From Calonectria ilicicola (Eukaryota; Ascomycota; Sordariomycetes; Hypocreales; Nectriaceae), in contig CP085833.1 of assembly GCA_020809705.1 (NCBI GenBank), positions 4,774,001 to 4,838,000 of the forward strand: a stretch of 64,000 bases of DNA. The letters run 5' to 3'. The translations under genes were made by a program, and so were the position numbers. Under the pieces are notes generated by a model. The model had not been told where the DNA came from and did not search any database. It saw only the letters and a program-made list of their open reading frames with translations. Of this stretch, positions 34,117 through 43,329 are shown piece by piece. How positions within the stretch are numbered: the stretch's first letter is position 1; each line of letters starts with the position of its first letter.

Positions 34117-35646
34117 ATGTCTCTCCACCAACGAGACATGATGGGCGCAATCACCACATGGAATCTTTTTAAAAACCTAGGCTTATTGTTTTTAAGTCTC
34201 TGTTTTCTCCCGATCAATTCTTTCGTGTCAGTCGTTGCCTATGGCTGGTTTGGAATGTTCGGTGGTGGTGGAATGTATGGGACAAAGAAATGGCGAACAA
34301 ATAAAACCAAAAAGCGCCAGACAGTGCTCATTACCGGAATGAATATGACAAAGGGCATCTCCCTCGCTCGGATGTTTCACAAGCGCGGCCATAGGGTCAT
34401 TGGGGCTGACTGGCATTCGCGGTCAATTGGTAGCGTGTCGCGAGCGCTCGACGCGTACTATCGGTTGCCCCCACCAACCAGCTCCAACGGCATTAACGGC
34501 AATTATCTGGATGCCTTTTTGAACATTATTGCGAATGAGCAGGTGGTGCTCTGGATTTCTGTTTCTGATGTCACAGCAGCGATTGCTGATGCCGCCGTAA
34601 AGGACATTATCGAGAAAAAGACTGGGGTTAAATGCATCCAGCAAAGCCTCAAGGATACCAAAGTGTTGCACGGAAAGAGCACATTTATTGAACACACCAA
34701 GAATCTGGGTCTTACAGTACCGGAAACGCAGGTAATCCGAAGCAAAGGAGATGTTGTGAATTTCCTTCAGCAACATGGAAGATTGTACCTTGTCCCAGGA
34801 GCGAGGCAATATCTCGTGAAACCGATTGGGGTGAATGACGCTGCTCGCATTAATATGCCCCTTTTGCCTCTACCTTCAGAGGCTAAAACTCTTAATCGCA
34901 TCGAAAAGATACCGTTCGACGAACCCGGTTCCGCTTATGTCATTCAAGAGTTTATACGCGGGCATGAGTTTTGCACCCATTCTCTTGTCGTTCGTGGAAA
35001 AGTACGTGCTTTTGTCGCATGCCCATCCACGGACGTTCTCACACATTATGTTGCTCTCGCCAAGGACTCTCCTCTCAGCAAAGCAATGCTTGATTTCACA
35101 GAAAGACAAGCCGCCTCATTTGGCACAGATTTTACGGGACACTTGAGCTTTGATTTTCTAGCGGAAAAGAATACAGAGTTTGACAAGGATGCTTCTGGCC
35201 AAGAACCCTTTCGAATTTACCCTATCGAATGCAATCCTAGAGTGCACACGGCTACGGTCCTTTTTGAAGAGAACCTAGAGCTAGTGGATGAATACCTCTC
35301 TGTTCTTTCACCACCCTCTGCCGACAGTCATGACCCTACACCCCCGCTGTCGCCTACGAACCCATTATGCCGCTATTGGATCTGTCAAGATATTGTAGAG
35401 TTGGTCTTGTATCCGCTGTATCAGTTTGGCTGGCAAAGAACACTTTCTTCCGAGGAATTCTGGAATTATCTGAGTGAATTCATGCATTACCTTCTCCATG
35501 GAAAGGACGGGATGTTTAGAATGTGGGATCCATGGCCATTCTGGTGGATGTGCCACATTTACTGGCCAGTGCAATTTTTGTTGCATTTGGTGTATGGGCC
35601 TTGGGTAAAGATCAATGTGAGTACGGGAAAGATTTTTCAGGATTAG
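34117..35646 (+). CDS. ATP-grasp ligase of the mycosporine-type cluster (MysC-like)
   Basis: Single exon, 509 aa; ATG codons at 34138 and 34141 are alternative starts. The N-terminus carries a hydrophobic stretch (LGLLFLSLCFLPINSFVSVV) that may anchor the protein in a membrane. VLITGMNMTKGISLARMFHK starts the pre-ATP-grasp fold. ATP-grasp elements are QYLVKPIGVNDAARINM, AYVIQEFIRGHEFCTHSLVV and the metal-binding YPIECNPRVHTATVLF. In the mycosporine pathway MysC joins an amino acid (glycine in cyanobacteria) to 4-deoxygadusol. The amino donor here cannot be deduced. No MysD/MysE-type gene follows within the window. Confidence 0.83.
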   Translation: MSLHQRDMMGAITTWNLFKNLGLLFLSLCFLPINSFVSVVAYGWFGMFGGGGMYGTKKWRTNKTKKRQTVLITGMNMTKGISLARMFHKRGHRVIGADWHSRSIGSVSRALDAYYRLPPPTSSNGINGNYLDAFLNIIANEQVVLWISVSDVTAAIADAAVKDIIEKKTGVKCIQQSLKDTKVLHGKSTFIEHTKNLGLTVPETQVIRSKGDVVNFLQQHGRLYLVPGARQYLVKPIGVNDAARINMPLLPLPSEAKTLNRIEKIPFDEPGSAYVIQEFIRGHEFCTHSLVVRGKVRAFVACPSTDVLTHYVALAKDSPLSKAMLDFTERQAASFGTDFTGHLSFDFLAEKNTEFDKDASGQEPFRIYPIECNPRVHTATVLFEENLELVDEYLSVLSPPSADSHDPTPPLSPTNPLCRYWICQDIVELVLYPLYQFGWQRTLSSEEFWNYLSEFMHYLLHGKDGMFRMWDPWPFWWMCHIYWPVQFLLHLVYGPWVKINVSTGKIFQD

Positions 35647-36908
35647 TTAACCTGGCTGCAACACCAAACTTGGGACGAAGGGCTACTAGTCGCACTACTG
35701 GACAGCCCACAGCCTTGAAGGAGAAAGTTTTGGAGCAAAAAATACTTGTATCTTCTTGTTGAACTATCATAAATTCAAGGCGGGCTTGTTGAAAAGACGG
35801 ACGTGAATATTTAACCATGTCGATAGTCTGGTTGCTTTGCCTTACTGACCACACTCGGCTTATCGTGAAACGGAATGACACCCTATGTACATGATGTTTC
35901 ATTATACTTTGATGCCACCACTATCGGAGCTGACAGAAGTCGTCACCCCCAACCTTATTTTTCATCTTTATCGCTGATCATCATCCTATCAATGACCTCA
36001 TCGTGTTCAAATGTTTTGTCATTTTCACGCTTTCGGCTGCTGCCGCGCCGTTTCTTGCCACCCTCCGTGTTTTCTTTTGTGATGCTGCCAAGACCTTCTG
36101 GGAGCATGAGTGTGACTGGGCCGATGATGAGATTTGAGCCAATAACAGCAGGCATTTGCGAACCAGAACTAGAAAATGAGCCAATACGGGGTTGTCAAGG
36201 GTGTCATTGTTTGGGTCGAACAAAAAAACAACCAAACAAATCAGCTCTCGTATATGAAGGAAGCTATTCTCGGTCTAATATCTCGATTCCAAGAGGTCCC
36301 GGTCCCTGTTACTCTGATGTGGTTAAGTGTCGCGCTAATGCGGGCTATAATAGTGCTGAACTCTATATTGTTATTGGCTTAAGGGAGATATTATTCTTCT
36401 TGTTTTTGAACGGGTCCGGCATGCCCGTCTCAACATAAACAACAAAGTGCTCGTGCACATGAGATTACCCTCATGTTTACCTGAGGGTTGTTTGTCTGGT
36501 TCAAACGACCATGCCGGTCGGCTCCCTTTGACTTTTGTTACTGGCAGACTACCCTGGGAGGCCTCCTCTTTGAGTTGAAGCTAATTCCGGCTTGGCGGTC
36601 TTGGCTGCGATTGTCATACGAGGTCGTTGTGGTTGAAACGGCTTTGTGCATCGCACTTGACGATAATTATACGTAAATTAGGGACAGGGCTGATTGGCCT
36701 CGTACCCGAAACATCACGGCACAATTTTTTAAGGGCATTTGCTGAGGGCGACGGGATTAAAAGAGTTTTTATTAAAGTTCGACAAGCAGCGTCGGGGTAT
36801 TTGGTTTGAAGATTATGAGTAGGTTCTGTATGTTCAGTATTTCCTCTTGCTCATCATACATCCCATTAGTTGCATTTCAGGTCCAAACAGTCCTTAAAAC
36901 AAAAAGTG
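35647..36908. other. Intergenic region between convergent ATP-grasp and DUF2985 genes
   Basis: About 1.26 kb between two 3' ends. A 187-codon plus-strand frame (35875-36438) has no recognisable domain and looks like a chance frame. Nothing else seen. Confidence 0.4.
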
Positions 36909-38422
36909 TTAAACAGACTCAACTTTGATCTCCTCCTTGGATGCTTGTTTCCCGTCTGGAGTAATAATCTGGACGTGGGGGCCCTCAATCTTCTTGACTT
37001 TACGTCCTTCCCACCAAGACATGAGACCTGCAAACATGCCCACGCCACACCCTAAACCGATAAAGGTGCCGGTAGCCCAGGACTGGTTATGAGTTAGCGC
37101 ATCGGTAGTTGAGGACAACGGGACAAGGCTTAGTAGATCTCCACTTACCGGCCTGTCAAGGCGATTATAAGCCCACATAAAGTAACAGAGAACAACCTGC
37201 AGCAGGGTATTCCAAACCATCATCCAAATAGTGAAGCCCAGCTTCCAGAGAGGAGTTGGTGGGGCGCAGTTGCCTGTAAAAGTAGCTGAGCGAACAAGTG
37301 TAGGCCTTGCTCCATCCGCTGTATTTTGGGGCTCATCCTCTGTTGCCCAAGCAGGCGGGCGGAACCAAGCCTTGTTCTGCTCAGCTAGCCTTCCCATGGC
37401 CTTCTTGTCCTTGAAATTAGAGGCTCGAACGAACCAATAGAGATCACGGAAGCGCCATGGCGCTAGGCCGAATGCAGTGACGCAGAAAAGAGCGTTGAGA
37501 ATTTGACTGGAAATTTCCAGCCATTTTTTACGAGGAGAGTTGTCATCGTCCGCGCTAGGGTGGTTCATGGCGGGTGCAGCCTTGAGAAGTAAAAAGAATA
37601 GCATAGCCTGGAGTAGAAAGGTTAGAGAGACTGAATTGGAGAGGGTAGATAGAGTGATTGAGATGAGCGAGGTCATCTCGAAGGGAGGACAATTGCAACT
37701 TACACCCCAGGCCTAAAATTTTTAATTAGCATTGAATAAATACGAAGAAATTAATTTGTGCCTTGACTTACGACAATGTTGAGACCATAGATTGTTATTA
37801 AAAATCCAGATGGCGTTTTAAAGAACTTCCAGAAGGCCTTTAGGCCGTTCATAATAGTGGGGCCCCATTTTTCCTTGATGTCGGCCTTGTGCTTATCGTG
37901 AAGGCTCTTGCGACGTTGGAGATGCAGATGGTGGTGGTGGCCATGGTGGTGCTTCTTCTTGGATTGCTGCTGTTGTTGTTGAGACTCAGCTGTGGGCGTG
38001 GCCTGCCCCGAGCTCTCGCTTTGGGCGTTGGCTGTGTCGGCGTCTGCGTCTGCGTGGGGATCCAGCTCCAGGTCGCGCGCATCGCTGGCCACGACGGCCT
38101 CCTCGCGGACGGCAGCGTCAAACTTGGGAGGCGTGGAGATGGGACGGCGGGTGTTGGAGTTGTGGAGGGTCAGCTCGCCGTCCTCGTCATGAGAGGCAAT
38201 GCGCGACGAGTGGCCCTGGGCGTTGAAGGCGATGTTGTTGCCGCCGGACTGGGCATCACGCAGCTCCGTCAGGTTGGGGGCCTGGGCGATTGCAGTGCCG
38301 GTGGCCTGCCACATGCCCAGCTGCGGGTTGGCATTGATGAGGCTGACCGAGGCGCCCCGGACGCGCCCGACGATGCCATTGCTGCTGCTGGTCTTGGCCC
38401 GAGGAGGCGAAGAGTCGGCCAT
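36909..38422 (-). CDS. DUF2985-family integral membrane protein with a 9-nt micro-exon
   Basis: Four exons join in frame: 37772-38422, 37704-37712, 37149-37607 and 36909-37082 (430 aa). The second is only 9 nt (codes Ala-Trp-Gly), flanked by good splice sites, and restores the family sequence between TIYGLNIV and AMLFFLLLKAAPAM. The last intron (66 bp, GTAAGT...CTAAC...CAG) is in frame and would otherwise add 22 residues before SWATGTFIGLGCG. The N-terminal half is cytosolic-type, Ser/Gln/His-rich (a Gln run, then KKKHHHGHHHHLHL). The C-terminal half has the DUF2985 core (SPRKKWLEISSQILNALFCV, FGLAPWRFRDLYWF) and several membrane helices. The function of the family is not established. Confidence 0.82.
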
Positions 38423-39402
38423 GGTGGTGATGACGATGGTGGTGATGGCGACGACGACAACGGCGACGGCAGCGGCGTCGAAGCGAAGAGGAGGTGATGG
38501 CGGCGGGATGTGGTTGTTGTGCCTGTCTACGCCTGGTCTGGCTGGGCCTTAGCGACGCAAACCCAGTAATTTAACTACCAAGCTTGTTCCAATGGCGAGA
38601 CCCGGCGACCCGGACTTTTGCAGGCCCGGCCAGGTCGGAAAGCGAAAGCGAATCAATCAGATCAGGTCGGTTAGGGGAGGTCACACACACTACGACAACC
38701 CCTGTAGCCACCACTCACTGGCACCACTCACTGGCACCTCGACAGCAGCGCCGACCCGCCCCCTGGCCTGCCTTTCCGCGGAACGGCACAGTGACAGCGA
38801 CAGCGCCGCGGCGGGAATACGACCCAGCACTTTTTCAGCCCATAAGCCCTTGCATGCATGCCTATGCCCTGTGCATGCCTGTGCAGACTAGCTCACTATG
38901 TAATTCTTGCCATGTACGGGCATTTTCTGCACTGTTGCAGCTGTAGTTGCTGTAGCGCAGAGTAGCGTGGCATTCAGTACCCGACAGCCAGACTGACAGG
39001 TGGTAGCGGTAGGGTCCCCCCTCCCCACCTGAAGGAACTCAAAATTTATATTCATCATGCCGTCCAGCAGAGGAGTCTCGGATCTCCATCTCCAGCACTC
39101 TTCTCGGCGCGACGGAGTTTTTTATTTTTTTTCTTGCCTCCCAAACGCCGAGTCCGAAAGACCTTGGCATCACTTCCGTCATTGACGCAATAGGGCGTCC
39201 TTTGATCCGCAAGAGCCTTTTTTTTTTTTTTTTCTATGGCCTTGCTTATCAACGGGGCCTTGTTCTCTCTCCTAGAGCGAGCCTGAGCATGAACCTGAGC
39301 TGAGCGAGTGCTCTTCTCTCTACCAAGTCGCCCAGGTCATTTCTCACTCACTCTTTATCCCCCTTCTCCTCCTCCTCATCCTCCCTCCTCCAGCCAAAAG
39401 CC
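38423..39402. promoter_or_regulatory. Divergent promoter region between DUF2985 and glucosyltransferase genes
   Basis: About 980 bp between two start codons on opposite strands. It is GC-rich near the DUF2985 start, with T-runs at 39119-39131 and 39218-39234. No gene was recognised. No specific binding sites are claimed. Confidence 0.4.
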
Positions 39403-42388
39403 ATGGCCCTCAACCGCACCAAATCCCACGGCCTCGGCAACCTCACCATTGGTGATGCTGATTCAAACAACAACGTGACGGGCGGAACCGTCGGCACAGA
39501 TGGTCGCGTCGACGTCCAGTTCCACGAGAACCCCGAATCCCTCGTGGAATGGTTCAAGCAGTCTTCGGCGCCCGCGCCGAGGCCTAAGCCGCCACGCCGC
39601 TTCAGCAGCGTCGCACTCCAGGACTCCAAGCTCACCACCGCGACCAATCCGCGCCTCAACATCGCCATCCACATTGTCGGGTCACGTGGCGACGTCCAGC
39701 CCTTCATCCCCATTGCCCAGCAGCTGTCCAGGCCCCCCTACAACCACCGCGTGCGCATATGCACGCATGCAGCCTTCAAGGACTTTGTCGAGGCGCAGGG
39801 CGTCGAGTTCTTCAACATTGGCGGCGACCCGGAGGCCCTCATGGCCTACATGGTCAAGAACCCGGGCCTGCTGCCCAATCGCGAGAGCGTCAGGGCCGGC
39901 GACGTTGGTAAGCGGCGCAAGGAGATGTGGGAGATCATCCACGGAGCTTGGCGGAGCTGCATCGAGGCCGGCGACGGAATGGGCCCTCGCACTACCGCCG
40001 CCAACGTGCGTACTCCTGCAGATCTGTTTATCGCCGATGCCATCATCGCGAACCCGCCGTCCATGGCCCACATCCACTGCGCAGAGAAGCTCGCCATCCC
40101 CCTGCACATGGTCTTCACCATGCCGTGGTCGCCCACCGAGACCTTTTCGCACCCATTGGCCGCCATGAACTACGACAATGCCGATGCCGCTTTCGCAAAC
40201 TACTTTTCCTTTATGCTCATGGAGCTTCTTACTTGGCAGGGGTGAGTTTTCTTGCAGCCAATTGCCCCTCCCCCTCCCCCTCCATCACGTCCTCCACCTC
40301 CAATAATCCCCCATCCCCCCTTGCACTGAGTCCCTTGCCCCAACGTCCAAACCTTGGGGTCCCTTGCTAACCACTCACGAATCCAATTTCAGCCTTGGTG
40401 ACCTCATCAACAAGCTGCGAACCCAGATCCTGCGTTTAGACCCCATCAGTCCCATGTGGGGGTACCAGCTATTGCCGCGCCTGCGCGTGCCCTACAGCTA
40501 CCTATGGTCCCAGTCGCTCATCCCAAAGCCGCCAGATTGGGAATCACACATTAACATTACAGGCTTTTCCTTTTTGCCACTGGCCAGCTCCTACACCCCT
40601 CCCCAGGACCTGCAGGATTTTCTAAAAAGTGGTCCTCCTCCAATCTACGTCGGTTTCGGTTCCATTGTCGTCGACAACCCGCAGGCTCTCACCCAGCTCA
40701 TCTTTGACGCCGTTGAACTCGCCGGCGTCCGTGCCATCGTCTCTAAAGGCTGGGGCGGCGTCGGCAGCGGGGACAACGTCCCCAAAGACGTTTATCTCAT
40801 CGGCAATTGCCCGCATGACTGGCTGTTTAAGCGTGTCTCTGCCGTGGTCCACCATGGAGGGGCCGGTACAACCGCTGCCGGCATTGCCGCGGGTCGACCC
40901 ACTGTCGTGGTGCCCTTTTTTGGTGATCAGCCCTTCTGGGGCCAGATGATTGCCCGTGTGGGTGCTGGCCCAACGCCCGTCCCCTTCAAGGAGATGACGG
41001 CCGAGACGTTGGCTGACAGCATCCTGTTCGCCCTGAAGCCAGAAGTCCAGGATGCCGTGGAAGTGATTGCAGACAGCATCGGTGACGAGGATGGAGCCGG
41101 TGGTACCGTTGTCGACTTTCACGATCGCCTGACCATCGACGATATGGCTTGTGATCTATGTCCTGACAAGATTGCTGTCTGGAGACACAAGCCCACTGGT
41201 GCCCACTTGAGCCCCTACGCTGCCACCTGCCTTGCCTACCAAGGTCTGCTTGAGCCGAAGGAACTCAAGTTCTTGCAGCACAAGCGATGGTACGTGGACG
41301 AAGGAGCTGAACATCCCGTTGTCGGCGCCGTCGCCGCGGCCTCGGGTTATGTCACTACATTGGGCACCGCAGCCAGTGAGTTTTCTTCACGCATAAGAAA
41401 CAGGCCTCGACCATCAAAGGCCAAGAAAGAAGCAGCAGAAGGAGAAGCAGAAGCAACTTCTCCTACAGAATCACAAGATGCTCCTCAGTCAAGCACCGAT
41501 GCAGATCAGGCGACACTAGCTGCCAACTCTAACATAGATACAGAGAAGGAAGTGCCACTAGCAAATAGAGATCTAGATCAAGAAACCATCGCTATACCAG
41601 TCGAGGAGCCTCCATGCAACAATGTTATTCTGAAAGAAGTAATGACTGGAGAGATCACTCCCACAGAAATGGAGAAATTCGCCCGCCAAATGGCTAGCAA
41701 GTCGCTCCGCCCCGATGATTTCCATGCCAAAGTACACGACCGCCATCAGAAGCGAAAACAAAGGTGGAGGGAACAAGAAAAAGGCCGACACGGCCAGGCA
41801 TTTTACCTTGCCCGGGCTTGTGGGCGCCTCACTTCAGACGTGACTAAGGCAAGTCTCAAGGCGCCCGTCGCCTTCTTCTACAATGTTGCCAACGGCTTCC
41901 ACAACTTTCCCTCGTATTCTATGAAAGATACCGAGGTTCGCCAACGTGACCAAATCACCGGCCTTGGAACCGGCTTGCGCACGGCGGGCAAAGAGTTTGT
42001 CATGGGATTTTATGATGCCTTCAGCGGTACCGTGACTAAGCCCTACAAGGGCGCTAAACAAGGCGGCCTAAAGGGCTTTGGTAAAGGTGTCTGGGCTGGC
42101 TGGATAGGGTTCTTCTTCAACATGGGCGCATGTGAGTATTCCCACTGTCACTTTTCCCCTATCCGGTTGCATCATGAATGCTAACATTTTCTCGCAGCCA
42201 TTTTCAGCCTCCCAGGCTACACCCTCAAAGGTATCGAAAAGGAGTTCTCCAAGCGTCATCTGACCAAGATGAAGGCCGAGATTTTGTTAATTAGACTACG
42301 ACTGGGAATAGACGAGTTTAGGAAAGCAACACCGGAGCAGAGACAGGCTGTTGTTGACAGCTGGAAGGCTGCTCGAGCCGCACAATAA
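39403..42388 (+). CDS. Sterol 3-beta-glucosyltransferase-like GT1/GT28 protein
   Basis: Three exons, 39403-40241, 40393-42131 and 42198-42388, give 922 aa. The N-terminal acceptor half starts LNIAIHIVGSRGDVQPFIPI, the GT28 signature with SRGDVQP. The donor half has PIYVGFGSIVV, VYLIGNCPHDWLF and VVHHGGAGTTAAGIAAGRP, with the HGGAGT UDP-sugar-binding motif, then PFFGDQPFWG. These motifs match fungal UDP-glucose:sterol glucosyltransferases. The C-terminal ~300 residues are acidic/basic linker followed by a segment in related fungal proteins (GFYDAFSGTVTKPYKGAKQG). It lacks the PH-GRAM domains of Atg26, so it is the shorter paralogue class. This is the last conserved housekeeping-type gene before the accessory region. 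Confidence 0.85.
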
Positions 42389-43329
42389 AGCGCAACGCGA
42401 CGCAACACAGATGCAAGCTGGCTAGCTGCATTCGATTTTTATTTTCTTTGTATATTTGATCTTGATCCAGGCAAATATTCTTGCAAGTGTTTGGAATTTG
42501 GGAACGACGGGTCATCGTCGTTGAGGGGGGCTTGTTTGGGGTCCCGGACTGTTGATATAATATGTACCTAGCGTTTGTGTTGTTGATACCTTTAGAATAT
42601 TATTAATTGTATCTTGAGCCAAGACCCGCTGTCTTTGTGTAAGCATTGTTGCGTAAAGTTGAGTAAACGTCGTGCTAGTCTCCAACAGGTCCGTCCGTTA
42701 TTGAGTCATGGATATGCACTCAAAGCAACAACACAACAAAAAGGTGCAAAAAGATAACAAGAGTCGGCCAAAAATGAACAAAAAAAACATACAACAGCGA
42801 GGATTCCCCGGTCGTCACCGACCCGAGTACTAATTCGCCGCTTCTCAGCTTGACGATGGGAGAGCGGACGGGGTTTCTGCAATAGTTACGGATATAGCCG
42901 ATATTTAGCCAGCAGCCGATTCTTAGTCACGTGAACAGATCCGAGAACAGGAGCGATGTCGGCTTCGGCCTAAACGGTACTTGAGATCCATACGCTAACG
43001 GTACTAGATTCCGTTTTGAATGCCCCCTCCTCCGTTTTCTCTAAGCGCCGAGACTGATCGAGCCACCCCTGATTTACCTTACCGCCGCCTGAGGTGGAGT
43101 GATCGCACCCCCACCCCTGAACTGTCTACTTATTCTAAGGAGCTTTAAATACACATGCTCGCCGTCTTGGTTTAGATTAGCACCTACGGTTATATGAATT
43201 TTGGGGAATTGCATAAGCCAGTGTTGTTGGCTGCCCATTCGATGGATAAATATTGGATTCCAAAGCGCATTTTCTTTTCTGTTGTCTCCTCCTGATCATT
43301 TTCTTGTTTCTTTTTAATGACGCCCTCAG
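42389..43329. other. Junction spacer between core-type and accessory regions
   Basis: About 940 bp. It contains a 5S rRNA-like sequence (listed separately) at 42785-42873, then about 450 bp of unfamiliar sequence up to the recombinase start. A TTTAAATAC box lies at 43144, about 185 bp upstream of the recombinase ATG. Candidate left boundary of a mobile element. Confidence 0.45.
42785..42873 (-). rRNA. 5S rRNA-like sequence, 3' about three quarters recognisable, 5' part diverged or missing
   Basis: Read on the plus strand, AAACATACAACAGCG is the complement of the conserved fungal 5S 3' end. It is followed by diagnostic blocks GGTCGTCACCGACCC, GTACTAAT and GGGAGAGCGGACGGG in the right order and spacing. 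A T-run (Pol III terminator) flanks the 3' end on the minus strand. After the GACGGGG block agreement with 5S as I know it breaks down; only scattered matches continue for the ~30 nt expected of the 5' end. Either a diverged 5S pseudogene, or a 5S gene cut by an insertion at about 42873. Confidence 0.65.

Noticed and set aside
35875..36438. 187-codon plus-strand frame between the ATP-grasp and DUF2985 genes
   Set aside because: Composition is unlike a protein, no motif or splice structure is seen, and it lies between two 3' ends.
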